A stretch of DNA of 64,000 bases from Planctomycetota bacterium (lineage in GTDB: Bacteria > Planctomycetota > Planctomycetia > Planctomycetales > Planctomycetaceae), in assembly GCA_027618475.1 (NCBI GenBank), contig JAQCEJ010000008.1:31048-95047 (forward strand), written 5' to 3'. Numbering within the stretch: the stretch's first letter is position 1; every line of letters begins with the position of its first letter. The position numbers and the translations under genes were made by a program. A model generated the notes under the pieces. It saw only the letters and a list, made by a program, of their open reading frames with translations, was not told the DNA's origin and did not search any database. Shown here piece after piece: positions 19,106 through 27,377 of the stretch.

Positions 19106-19864
19106 ATGACCGGCTTATCGAACCCGATGTGGCTGTTGGCCGACGCCGGTACCGTCGTTACGATTCTGGTGTTGTTTCTGTACTTCATCAACTGGGTGCT
19201 GCAGAAAGCCGGCGAAGCGAAGAACGCTGCGCCGCAGCGAGGACGTCCCGCACGCCAGCTTCCCGCACCACAAGCAAAGGAACTGGACGATTTTCTCAAG
19301 CGGGCCCGTGCCGGAGCAAACCTTCAGCAGGCCGGTCGTCGCGACGCGAAAGGCGTGTTTGATGGAAACGATCTGCTGGAAGTCGTTGAAGAGGCACCAC
19401 CGCGCCGATCTCGACCCGCACAACGCCAGACGCCTCGGGAACCGAAACGGCAAAAGCCCAAGCCTCGTCCGCAACCGCTCGCTTCTTCGACAGATTCTCA
19501 ACACGGATCGAACGAGTCGAAGCTCACGCGGCAACCATTGAACCGGCCTGTGCATCAGGAATTTCAATCGACGGTTGGTCATAGCCAATTGAGTCAGCTT
19601 CAGCAGCACCTGACCGCCTATATGGAATCGGGACGCGTCGACAAGTCGGTGGCCGAACATTTGCCGTCGCTGGTCAGAGAACTCAATTTGAAAATGGCAC
19701 GAGAGAAAGAATCGACATCGTCTGAGGTGTCCGGCGCGTTGATCGAAGATGCGAATACCGCGCGGAATGCGATTATCGAAATGTTTCATAATCCTCAAGA
19801 GATTCGCCGGGCCGTGATCGTTAACGAAATCCTGCAAAGACCCCGATCGTTGCGACATGACTAG
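19106..19864 (+). CDS. Single-span membrane protein of unknown function, downstream of floA
   Basis: 252 residues. One membrane span lies at about 10-30 (GTVVTILVLFLYFINWVL), then a basic Pro/Arg/Gln-rich disordered stretch, then a C-terminal helical region (SQLQQHLTAYMESGRVDKSVAEHL ... AIIEMFHNPQEIRRAVIVNEIL). AAGG seven bases before ATG 19106 supports this start rather than the longer frame from 19037, which overlaps floA. I do not recognise the family. Position after NfeD-floA suggests a microdomain-associated accessory protein. Its TAG stop is also the first bases of a dispersed repeat (19862-19951). Confidence 0.75.
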   Translation: MTGLSNPMWLLADAGTVVTILVLFLYFINWVLQKAGEAKNAAPQRGRPARQLPAPQAKELDDFLKRARAGANLQQAGRRDAKGVFDGNDLLEVVEEAPPRRSRPAQRQTPREPKRQKPKPRPQPLASSTDSQHGSNESKLTRQPLNRPVHQEFQSTVGHSQLSQLQQHLTAYMESGRVDKSVAEHLPSLVRELNLKMAREKESTSSEVSGALIEDANTARNAIIEMFHNPQEIRRAVIVNEILQRPRSLRHD

Positions 19865-19951
19865 AACGGTTATTATAACCCGGTTGGCGACGGATATATT
19901 GTCAGATCGTCCTGCTGAATGCAGCGTCCCGAGAGTCATGAAACGACTTGT
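19862..19951 (+). repeat. Dispersed ~90-bp element, copy B
   Basis: Begins TAGAACGGTT, contains ATAACCCGGTTGGCGACGG, and ends GCGTCCCGAGAGTCATGAAACGACTTGT. It aligns with copy C (39250-39340, opposite strand) over its whole length. Its start coincides with the stop codon of the preceding gene and its end lies 11 bases before the glycosyltransferase ATG, so it fills the entire intergenic leader. Confidence 0.75.
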
Positions 19952-19962
19952 AAGCCCTTACC

Positions 19963-21093
19963 ATGTCTGATGCCACTGTTAATGTCTTGCTGATCGCAGG
20001 ACGCTACGAACTTCGTGGTGCGTGGACTTACACCATGGGACTGGCCGAACAACTCGGCAAGCACGGTTTCGATACCACCATCCTCTGTCCCGAAGCGCAG
20101 CTTCTCGATTCCGTCGAGCGCTCGCGGCTGCATATTACCGAATGTCGGCACTTGAGATACCCGATTTGGGGAAAGTTTGTCACTCGGCTTCTGGGACGGG
20201 AATTAGCGAGCCAGCCTCCCCGCTTGATTCATATTCAGTCGCGACGATTACTGGCAACCGGAGTGCAACTCGCCCGGCAATGGAACCGCCCCTGTCTACT
20301 GACGATTCACGACTATTTGGGGTCTCGCGAAAAACTGGTGGTCGATCCGACGATTTGTCGGCGGATGATCGCCGTCAGCGAATCGGTCCGTAAGGAGCTG
20401 TTATCACATGCGTATTATCCGCCGGAACAGATCGTCGAAATTCCTGTCGGAGTCGATCTTCCCGCGGCGAGCGATGTGCATCCGATTCTCGATCCGTCGC
20501 GCGTCCCGGTTGTCGGTATGGTAGGCCCGCTCGAAGAGTTGAAGGGGATTCCCTATTTTCTCGGAGCTGCCCGCAAGGTGTTGCAGATGTATGGCGACGT
20601 CGAATTTCTTATCGCGGGTTCCGGCCCCGAAGAGGAAAATCTCCGTCGACTCGCTCAATCGCTCGAGATCGCCGATCACGTCACGTTTGCACCAAATCTT
20701 AGCGATGTTGCTCCTTCTCTCGATGCGATCGACGTCTTCTGTCTGCCGTCGCTGATGCAAGGTGTGGGAACGATCATGCTTGAAGCGATGGCGCTCGGTA
20801 AGGCGGTTATTGCGGCCAACGTCGGTGGAGTTCACGCCGCCGTGAAACATCAGGAAACCGGTCTGCTCGTCTCCCCCGGCGAGAGCGGCGAACTGGCAAC
20901 CCAGATCGTCGAGTTGCTCAGACACCCCGAACGGGCGCGAGAACTCGGGCAGCGCGCCCGACAACTCGTCGAAACTCGTTTTGCGACCGAACACATGGTT
21001 AAACAGACGGCGAGCCTCTACCGCACGATTTTAGAGGAAACCGAACGCGACGCTGGTTCTCGCCAAGAGTCGAAAGCCGTCCCTTCCCATTGA
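19963..21093 (+). CDS. GT4-family glycosyltransferase (GT-B fold)
   Basis: 376 residues. The N-terminal Rossmann domain starts with a glycine-poor loop (LIAGRYELRGAWTYTMGLAEQLGKHG); the C-terminal domain has the GT4 signature (VGMVGPLEELKGIPYFLGAARKV ... FLIAGSGPEEENLRRLA ... VFCLPSLMQGVGTIMLEAMALGKAVIAANVGG) with the E-x7-E nucleotide-sugar pattern. It should transfer a sugar from an NDP- or UDP-donor to a lipid-linked or polysaccharide acceptor at the membrane. Donor and acceptor cannot be told from sequence. The leader is a copy of the dispersed 90-bp element. Confidence 0.88.
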   Translation: MSDATVNVLLIAGRYELRGAWTYTMGLAEQLGKHGFDTTILCPEAQLLDSVERSRLHITECRHLRYPIWGKFVTRLLGRELASQPPRLIHIQSRRLLATGVQLARQWNRPCLLTIHDYLGSREKLVVDPTICRRMIAVSESVRKELLSHAYYPPEQIVEIPVGVDLPAASDVHPILDPSRVPVVGMVGPLEELKGIPYFLGAARKVLQMYGDVEFLIAGSGPEEENLRRLAQSLEIADHVTFAPNLSDVAPSLDAIDVFCLPSLMQGVGTIMLEAMALGKAVIAANVGGVHAAVKHQETGLLVSPGESGELATQIVELLRHPERARELGQRARQLVETRFATEHMVKQTASLYRTILEETERDAGSRQESKAVPSH

Positions 21094-21107
21094 TTCGGCT
21101 TTTTTTC
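21072..21107 (+). terminator. Possible terminator overlapping end of glycosyltransferase gene
   Basis: GAAAGCCG (21072-21079) can pair with CGGCTTTTTTTC (from 21096), leaving a 16-base loop that includes the stop codon, followed by a T-run. The loop is long, so confidence is moderate. Confidence 0.4.
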
Positions 21108-21153
21108 AAACAACGCAAATTCAACACTCCATCCCCGCTATCGCACTCGAATT

Positions 21154-22422
21154 ATGAATGCAGAAATCATCGCGGTCGGCACCGAGTTGACGACCGGTGC
21201 AAAACTCGACACCAACAGTCAATGGCTCAGTCTTAAACTGGCTGAGATTGGCATTCCGGTCATTTTTCACACGACGGTCGCCGACGATATGAATGCGATG
21301 CTCGACGTGCTGACGGCTGCTCGGCGTCGTTCCGACGTCGTCATCGTCAGCGGCGGACTCGGCCCGACGTACGACGACCTCACGCGCGAGGCTTTTGCCA
21401 AACTTGCCGGCGTCGAACTCGAACTGCATCAGCCGTCGCTCGATTTCATTCGCAGTTTTTTCGCGTCTCGCAAACGGGAAATGCCCGAACGAAATGCGGT
21501 ACAGGCCCATTTCCCGTCAGGAAGCCGGCCGATCGCCAATCCACGGGGAACTGCTCCGGGCATCTGGATGGAACTCATTCGCGAAAACGCGCCGACACCC
21601 TGTCTGTTTATTGCGGTTCCCGGTGTCCCCAGCGAGATGAAGCGGATGTACGATCACGAGATCTTACCCCGTTTGCCTCACGGAGAGCTGGTTATCCGCC
21701 GCCGGTTGATCAACATGTTCGGCGTCGGCGAATCTCACGCCGAAGAACTCCTGGGAGATATCACCAGGCGACAGCGCGACCCCGAAGTCGGCATTACCGC
21801 GCACGAAGGAACAATCTCGCTACGGATCGTTTCACAGGGATCCTCTGCTACCGAGTGCGATGCCAAGATCGAAAAAACGGAACAGGAAATCCGTCGTCTG
21901 ATGGGCCATTACATCTTCGGCGTCGAAAACGAAGAACTCGAAGATATCGTCCTCCCGCGTTTAGTCGAACGTGGTCAAACATTATCGACGGTCGAAATCG
22001 GCACGGGAGGATTGCTGGCGCACCGTTTGACATCGTTGAATTCTGTTTTCACGAAAGGCCCCCCCTCACCGGTTCGGGGCGGCACGATTCTTATCGATAC
22101 AAAGTTACCCGGCAAATCTATCTCTGCGGTGCAGACCGTATGGAATCATCACCACGACGACGCCCTCGCTATCGACGATCTGACGAAGAAACTGGCAGAA
22201 GCCTGTCGCGCCGATTTCGAAACCGATTTCGCCCTTGCCGTTGCTCCCTTTCCGCAGCACGACCCCGACCGTGACCCGCTCGCAACGCCGATTACGTACG
22301 TCGCCCTGGCGTCTAACGCGCAGGTCCAGCTTCAAGAAATCGTACTGCTCGGCGACCCCGCTATTCATAAAAGTCGCGTGGCGAAGACAGCGCTAAATAT
22401 ATTGCGATTGGTGTTGAGGTAG
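21154..22422 (+). CDS. CinA-like protein with degenerate amidohydrolase domain
   Basis: 422 residues, the usual CinA length. The N-terminal COG1058/MoCF-like domain (1-~170) is intact: EIIAVGTELTTG, DVVIVSGGLGPTYDDLT, and VPGVPSEMKRMYDHEILP. The C-terminal region aligns with the nicotinamide-nucleotide amidohydrolase domain at TLSTVEIGTGGLLAHRLTS, but the catalytic Ser and Cys of the family's AESCTGG motif are Ile and Gly, the YSNxxK segment is absent, and SGIAGP-GG is replaced by VAPFPQHDPD. Deamidation of NMN is therefore unlikely, while the ADP-ribose pyrophosphatase-type activity of the first domain may remain. ATG 21154 follows the glycosyltransferase by 60 bases. Confidence 0.85.
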   Translation: MNAEIIAVGTELTTGAKLDTNSQWLSLKLAEIGIPVIFHTTVADDMNAMLDVLTAARRRSDVVIVSGGLGPTYDDLTREAFAKLAGVELELHQPSLDFIRSFFASRKREMPERNAVQAHFPSGSRPIANPRGTAPGIWMELIRENAPTPCLFIAVPGVPSEMKRMYDHEILPRLPHGELVIRRRLINMFGVGESHAEELLGDITRRQRDPEVGITAHEGTISLRIVSQGSSATECDAKIEKTEQEIRRLMGHYIFGVENEELEDIVLPRLVERGQTLSTVEIGTGGLLAHRLTSLNSVFTKGPPSPVRGGTILIDTKLPGKSISAVQTVWNHHHDDALAIDDLTKKLAEACRADFETDFALAVAPFPQHDPDRDPLATPITYVALASNAQVQLQEIVLLGDPAIHKSRVAKTALNILRLVLR

Positions 22423-22438
22423 CCGCGGGCGATGTGAT

Positions 22439-23938
22439 TCAAATCGACAGTCGCCGTTCAAGATCTCTTTCAGCTTGGGCACCCGCGGCGAGCAAGAGCA
22501 AATCGATCGGGATGCGGCCGATTCCGTCGTCCGTTTCGCTGGGTAACTTGGCGTGAGAGTTCTCGGAAACGAGGTAGCAGTTTTTTTCGAATCGCGAAAA
22601 TCGTTCCCGAAATGTGGTGACGCCACGTAAATGATGCGAGGTCTTGATTGTGATCTCAAATCCAAGAGGAAACTGCGGGTGATCGTAAATGAGATCGATG
22701 TCGTCATTCTTGTCTTTCCAATGGTACAATCGGACGTTGCTTTGCAGACTGAGTGCATGGAGATGCGATGCGATGAGATTTTCCGTCAACAGCCCTACTT
22801 CGTCCGAATGCTCCAAGAACGCCAATCCCCGTTGTAGCGAAGCATTGCGAATAGCACCGTCGACGAAATACAGCTTTCTCCCGCGTTTTTGAACCGAGAT
22901 CTCGCTGCCCGAATAATTGGGCAGAGTGAACACCAGATAGGATCGTTCCAAGTAAGACAGGTATCGATCGAACGTCGGTTGTGAAAGTCCGTCGAGATTA
23001 TGGCTGATGTTTGCCGGCGATAACAATCCCGTGATCTGACCGGCTAACGTGTAAAGCAGACGTTCGAGCAACATCGGCTGCTCGACTCCCACGGCTTGTG
23101 GAATGTCTTTATAAATCGCTCGTTCAACAGCGTCGGTTCGCAGGATCAGTTGCGATCGAAGGAATACCGACGTCTCATCCTGTTGGGCATTGCTCGTGTT
23201 GAGTAGGAGTTCCGGAAAGCCACCGGTCAGAAGGTATGTCCGCCGCGCCGACGAGAGTTCGCTTGTGTCGATTTTGGCCTTGATGCAGTTTTCCAAAGTC
23301 TCGTGAAGATGTTCGCCGACGGGCACGCTGACCGGCTTTCCAATCAAGTCAAGGTATTCGGGAAAGAGATACGGCGTCAGGTACTGTTCTTCCCAGCGGC
23401 CGACGCCGCTTTCCAGTTTGCGGCTGCGAAGCGCGGCCGTCGAACTGGATGAGCCCACGATACGGACGGGGTATGCTTCGTCGTAGAAGGTCTTCAGCCA
23501 GAGATCCCACTTTGGGGCGTACGTCAGCTCGTCGAGAAAGAGAAAAAGCGGTGCTTTAGTGGTTGGCTTATGGCCGTACCTGGTACTGATATCTCGCAAG
23601 AACTCGACGAGTTGACCGAGCGTCATCGTCATGAGTAAGGGATGATCTAGTCTTAACCAATAAATCCGTTTTGCCGGGATCCCCTCATTCAGCAAGTGCC
23701 GAACAGATTGATACATGGTTGTTGTTTTCCCCACACGACGGGGGCCGAGGATTAGCTGAAAGCGACGGGGCACGTCTTGAAACATCAGCCGCCACAGGCA
23801 TTTGGCCAAAGGTCGCTCAACATCTTGAGCCAGCGTATTGGGAACCTGATCAGTGGCAATCCACGGATTTTGGTCGTGAACAGTTCGACTGAAGTCTTTT
23901 GCGACTGGCGACCACGTACTTTTCTTCTTTTTACCCAC
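22439..23938 (-). CDS. AAA-family ATPase with DUF4143 domain
   Basis: 499 residues. The N-terminal AAA_14-type domain has Walker A GPRRVGKT (65-72) and Walker B LFLFLDELTY. The sensor-like segment VRIVGSSSSTAALRSRK and the C-terminal DUF4143 half (LGFLEHSDEVGLLTENLIASHLHAL ... YHWKDKNDDIDLIYD ... FEITIK) resemble an inactive or active PD-(D/E)xK nuclease fold. Families like this are widespread, mobile and of uncertain role, often suggested to act in conflict or DNA processing. The start is GTG 23938: AGGGAG lies 8 bases upstream. A 17-bp perfect inverted repeat lies just beyond the ribosome site and suggests tight control. The AT-rich upstream DNA differs from its neighbours, consistent with acquisition by transfer. 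Confidence 0.88.
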   Translation of the reverse strand: MGKKKKSTWSPVAKDFSRTVHDQNPWIATDQVPNTLAQDVERPLAKCLWRLMFQDVPRRFQLILGPRRVGKTTTMYQSVRHLLNEGIPAKRIYWLRLDHPLLMTMTLGQLVEFLRDISTRYGHKPTTKAPLFLFLDELTYAPKWDLWLKTFYDEAYPVRIVGSSSSTAALRSRKLESGVGRWEEQYLTPYLFPEYLDLIGKPVSVPVGEHLHETLENCIKAKIDTSELSSARRTYLLTGGFPELLLNTSNAQQDETSVFLRSQLILRTDAVERAIYKDIPQAVGVEQPMLLERLLYTLAGQITGLLSPANISHNLDGLSQPTFDRYLSYLERSYLVFTLPNYSGSEISVQKRGRKLYFVDGAIRNASLQRGLAFLEHSDEVGLLTENLIASHLHALSLQSNVRLYHWKDKNDDIDLIYDHPQFPLGFEITIKTSHHLRGVTTFRERFSRFEKNCYLVSENSHAKLPSETDDGIGRIPIDLLLLAAGAQAERDLERRLSI

Positions 23939-23954
23939 GTCATCGACTCCCTAT

Positions 23955-24007
23955 TTATGCTAATTAAAATAGCATATTTATAGTGAATGTTATTTTAATT
24001 AGCATAA
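23955..24007. promoter_or_regulatory. Perfect 17-bp inverted repeat upstream of DUF4143 ATPase
   Basis: TTATGCTAATTAAAATA (23955-23971) and TATTTTAATTAGCATAA (23991-24007) are exact reverse complements with a 19-base spacer. The left arm also contains the internal palindrome TATGCTA-TAGCATA (23956-23976). The site is AT-rich, next to the ribosome site of the GTG-started ATPase gene, and between divergent genes, so it is best read as an operator/promoter region; a hairpin of transcript is the alternative. Confidence 0.7.
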
Positions 24008-24132
24008 TACACGTGCTTGATGCATTGTCAATGGCAATTCTGTTCGATACAGAGTATGAAATTTCGTCCAGTCACAAAGCACCTGCCGGAGCGATAGAAT
24101 GACCGTTTCATTAAACAGCCCTGGAGAGCCAC

Positions 24133-25338
24133 ATGTTGAATTTCCACTTTCTAAAAGCAGCAAAAGCAAAAATCCTTGCGCCATCCCTCGTCGTGTTGAC
24201 CGTACTGTTCGTTCCGCTCTCTTCAACGTCACGCGCCGACGACAAACCCGCTTGGAAACCCGGCCACTCGCATCCCTACGGAGACGGCGAAATCACGTTG
24301 TCACAACCCGTGCTTGTGGCAAGAAGTAAGACATTTTTGTGGTTCCCGTCGCTCTCTCGTCTCTCGGATGGCCGGCTGTTGGCGATTATGTCCGACTACG
24401 CCGACGAACATGTAAAAGTCTCGACTGCGAATCTCGCCTGGTCAGACAATGGTGGATTAACGTGGTCGAAACCCGTCAAAGGACGCTATGGCGACCCGAC
24501 GTTGACACTCAAAAACGGCGACGAGCTGATGCTGCCGTATTACCTCCACCCCCTCGGCGAGAACGTGATGGGGGAGCAATATCAAATTGGCAAAGTGGGG
24601 AAATCGTCGGCGAAACTGATGAAAGAGAGAGTGACTGTCCGCGGCTGGTCGCGACCCGATCAAATCAACCCGACGACTGGCATGGCGGGCTTCGTGTTCA
24701 ACGGCGATACGCTGATCGATAATGACGGAAAATACCTCGCCAAGTTATACGGCCACTACAAAGATACGCCCCGTTACGCACTCGTGCTCGCAGAATCGGA
24801 AGACGGCGTCGCCTGGACCATCCGCTCAACAATCGCCGGTGAAGATTGCCCACTCGAAGGTGCCGAAGGACCATGCGAAGCGGCATTATGCCGACTCGCC
24901 GATGGGCGATTGATGTGCGTATTTCGACTCGCTTCCAATGTATCTTACGGCCAGTCCTTCAGTGATGACGAAGGAAAAACGTGGTCGGCAGCGCAAGCAA
25001 TGCCGGGTGTGTTTTCGGTCCAACCGAGTCTGGATGTCCTGCCGAACGGTTCGCTCGCATTAAGCGGCGGACGGCCTGGCATTTATCTCTGGATGAATCG
25101 CGATGGCAAAGGACTGACATGGGACAAATTCGACGTCGTCGCCAATCACAACGAATTCGTGCCGGACGAGAAAATCACCGACGCCGGCAAGTCGAGTTCG
25201 TATACCGAAGTTGTCCTGCTTGATGAAAATCACTTGCTCTTGATTTACGATCGTATCCCGCACAGTTGGGCCGCCATTCCCGACGATTCGAAAGAGACGA
25301 ACAGCATCTGGGTGGTTCGCGCAACGATCAACGAATAG
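24133..25338 (+). CDS. Secreted sialidase-like (BNR repeat) beta-propeller
   Basis: 401 residues. The signal peptide ends near SRA-DD. The body has six-bladed sialidase features: an FLWFPSLSRLSDGRLLAI segment and two Asp-box-like loops (SDNGGLTW, SDDEGKTW) plus AESEDGVAW. Planctomycetes encode many such proteins, some probably exo-sialidases or other glycan hydrolases; the Arg triad cannot be confirmed by eye, so enzyme activity is uncertain. It should act outside the cytoplasm on glycans. GGAG before ATG 24133 fits the start. Confidence 0.82.
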   Translation: MLNFHFLKAAKAKILAPSLVVLTVLFVPLSSTSRADDKPAWKPGHSHPYGDGEITLSQPVLVARSKTFLWFPSLSRLSDGRLLAIMSDYADEHVKVSTANLAWSDNGGLTWSKPVKGRYGDPTLTLKNGDELMLPYYLHPLGENVMGEQYQIGKVGKSSAKLMKERVTVRGWSRPDQINPTTGMAGFVFNGDTLIDNDGKYLAKLYGHYKDTPRYALVLAESEDGVAWTIRSTIAGEDCPLEGAEGPCEAALCRLADGRLMCVFRLASNVSYGQSFSDDEGKTWSAAQAMPGVFSVQPSLDVLPNGSLALSGGRPGIYLWMNRDGKGLTWDKFDVVANHNEFVPDEKITDAGKSSSYTEVVLLDENHLLLIYDRIPHSWAAIPDDSKETNSIWVVRATINE

Positions 25339-25352
25339 CCTCGTTTGACCGG

Positions 25353-26015
25353 TCATTTTGCGTTCATCTCGCTGCGCGCCTGCTTGATCAAGTCGACATA
25401 CTGCGCTGCCAGCGTGCGGATGCGATCGAAATCTCCCTCTTTCACGGCTTTGGCTTCAACGAGCGACGAACCAAGGCCGACAGCGCACGCCCCGGCTTTG
25501 ACAAAACTCTTGACGGTTTCAAGATTGACCCCGCCGGTCGGAAGCAACCGCACGTGCGGCAGCGGGCCGTGTATCGCCTTCAGATACGACGGTCCGCCGA
25601 CGTCTGCCGGAAAGACTTTGACGATGTCGGCCCCGGCCTCCCACGCCGTCAGCACTTCGGTCGGCGTGAAGGCTCCCGGCAGAATCATCTTGCTATACCG
25701 TTTACACAACTTGATGACGTCGGTGTTGACCGTCGGTGAGACGATGAACTCGGCCCCTGCGAGCAACGCCGCCCGGGCCGATTCAGTATCGAGCACCGTC
25801 CCCGCTCCGAGCAAAATTTTGTCGCCGAGGTCTTTCCTCACGGCTGAGATAATATCGAGCACACCGGGAACGGTGAACGTCACTTCGATCACATCGATCC
25901 CCCCGTCATACAGCGCGCGGGCGACATTGACGAGTTGCTCGCCAGAGGGAGCACGAATGATGGCGACGGCACCGCAGTCAAGGACGCGCTGAAGGGGATC
26001 GGAAGACGAAGGCAT
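25353..26015 (-). CDS. eda: KDPG/KHG aldolase
   Basis: 220 residues, the full family length. This class I aldolase cleaves 2-keto-3-deoxy-6-phosphogluconate to pyruvate and glyceraldehyde 3-phosphate (and/or 4-hydroxy-2-oxoglutarate). The Schiff-base lysine is K133 in DIVKVFPAD, the catalytic glutamate is E44 in DVIEVTF, and the phosphate-binding LPTGGVNLET loop is present. AAGGA nine bases before the ATG supports the start. It converges with the sialidase-like gene. The likely role is sugar-acid catabolism (Entner-Doudoroff type or uronate routes), though no pathway partners are adjacent. Confidence 0.92.
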   Translation of the reverse strand: MPSSSDPLQRVLDCGAVAIIRAPSGEQLVNVARALYDGGIDVIEVTFTVPGVLDIISAVRKDLGDKILLGAGTVLDTESARAALLAGAEFIVSPTVNTDVIKLCKRYSKMILPGAFTPTEVLTAWEAGADIVKVFPADVGGPSYLKAIHGPLPHVRLLPTGGVNLETVKSFVKAGACAVGLGSSLVEAKAVKEGDFDRIRTLAAQYVDLIKQARSEMNAK

Positions 26016-26028
26016 TTCAACAAATCCT

Positions 26029-26113
26029 TAGAACTGGTTTTATATCCGTGCGGGCGATGGAAAACGTCCCATTTACCATGAACCGCTCCCACCCAGAGTT
26101 ATGAAAATATTGT
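26029..26113 (+). repeat. Dispersed ~90-bp element, copy D (divergent)
   Basis: Begins TAGAACTGGTTTTATATCC and ends CCAGAGTTATGAAAATATTGT, with a GGGCGATGG block where other copies have TTGGCGA. It shares both ends with copies A-C but the middle has diverged. It lies between two minus-strand genes. Confidence 0.5.
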
Positions 26114-26142
26114 CGATGTCGAGCCGGAACGATAGACACGAT

Positions 26143-26610
26143 TCACGCCGTGGCTGAGTAGAGTTCGGCGAATTCGAGCACCCATTGGTCGATCAACGCT
26201 TTGAACGATTCGAGGTTGACGTCGGTTAGTGGCTGAAAGTGATTGCGGTGGAAGATTTCTTTGTTGCGAATCGTTCCCTTGGCGGCCAATTCGACGATGT
26301 GTATCGGACTGTACGGACGCACGACCATTTCGAGCAGACTGAAAAGCGTTTCCGTACGGCTGAACTCGTCACGTGTGATCTTCGCCCCCCAACCGTCGCG
26401 AACGGCAGTCTGTACTTGAAAACCGGGGAAATGATCGCTGACTTGCCGGAGGCAGGCCTCGATGTGTTCGGAGAGTTCGAGTCGAAACCGGGTATGCAGG
26501 TTTTTCAGGTCTTCTTCGCTCATCGCCTGCGCGGCGGCTTCCTGACCTTTTTTCTCGCGGGTCTGTGATCCCCGATCGATGGCTCGTTGCAAACGTTGTT
26601 CGAATTCCAT
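26143..26610 (-). CDS. Conserved-looking small protein of unknown function
   Basis: 155 residues, soluble and mainly helical. A charged N-terminal helix (EQRLQRAIDRGSQTREKKGQ) leads to a compact domain (LHTRFRLELSEHIEACLRQVSDHFPGFQVQTAVRDGWGAKITRDEFSR). No catalytic motif or membrane segment was recognised. GGAC upstream of ATG 26610 is a modest ribosome site. Good codon structure and a full-length frame support a real gene; function is not inferred. Confidence 0.7.
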   Translation of the reverse strand: MEFEQRLQRAIDRGSQTREKKGQEAAAQAMSEEDLKNLHTRFRLELSEHIEACLRQVSDHFPGFQVQTAVRDGWGAKITRDEFSRTETLFSLLEMVVRPYSPIHIVELAAKGTIRNKEIFHRNHFQPLTDVNLESFKALIDQWVLEFAELYSATA

Positions 26611-26984
26611 ATTACGTCCGTCATCTGGTAGAAATGTCCGTCAAAAATGGGCGAGAGGCTTGTGACATGAATTTTAAGGCCCGCTCGATATCGGATGCAA
26701 CGCGAACGGTCGATTTTCCTGACACGCCATTCACGGCAGAGGTGTCGTGTGCAAGGTTGCAGGGGGCAGATTTGTCCCCTCATTTCAGCGGCACTTTTTG
26801 CCGTTGGAACAAGGGAGATCATCCTCGTCGGGCGTATTCGGCAAAAAGTCGCGCTTGACGCGAAACCGAATCTCGCAGACACTATTGTAAATGTGACAAG
26901 CAATACGTACCAAAATCGGCACGTCCGACTCTTGCGGTGTCGACCGTTCGAGTCAGGAAAGTTGAAAATGGGACGAGAAACACG
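26611..26984. other. Intergenic region between divergent genes
   Basis: About 370 bases. It holds a small GC-rich hairpin (AGGGGGCAGATTTGTCCCCT near 26758-26778) and a GCGGCA...TGCCG repeat after it. No gene was recognised. Confidence 0.4.
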
Positions 26985-27302
26985 ATGGAAATGTTCGACT
27001 GGGATCTCTGGCATCGATCGCAATGGAATTGGGCTCTCCTGATTTTAATCATAACTGCTGGTGTGGCCGCAATTTTAAAAATTCGTACGTGGATGACGGA
27101 GAGTGAGGATCCTGCGGCCTCGGCGCAGCAAATGCTCTTGCAAATGAAAGATTTGAACCAGGAAGGTGTCCTGACGGATGCCGAATTCCGAAAAATCAAT
27201 AGTCGGTTCAACAGACGATCCGATGACGCTCCCATTCTGATATCACCTCCCTTGCCTTCGGAAGGGAACTCATCTCGCGAGGGACCGTCCATATCCAGGT
27301 GA
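26985..27302 (+). CDS. Small membrane protein with SHOCT-like C-terminal motif
   Basis: 105 residues. One membrane span lies near residues 12-28 (WALLILIITAGVAAIL). The cytoplasmic part contains QMLLQMKDLNQEGVLTDAEF, close to the short SHOCT oligomerisation motif (L-x-x-L-x-x-G-x-I-T-x-x-E-F). A Pro/Ser-rich tail follows. The start is taken at the ATG ahead of the span; the frame is open further up to 26937. Located 75 bases before clpX and probably co-transcribed with it. Function unknown. Confidence 0.65.
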   Translation: MEMFDWDLWHRSQWNWALLILIITAGVAAILKIRTWMTESEDPAASAQQMLLQMKDLNQEGVLTDAEFRKINSRFNRRSDDAPILISPPLPSEGNSSREGPSISR

Positions 27303-27377
27303 ATCTAGCGGCATAGATGTACGTTTTTGACACTGAAATATACGACGGTCTTGACCGGCAGCATTGAAGGAAACCTG

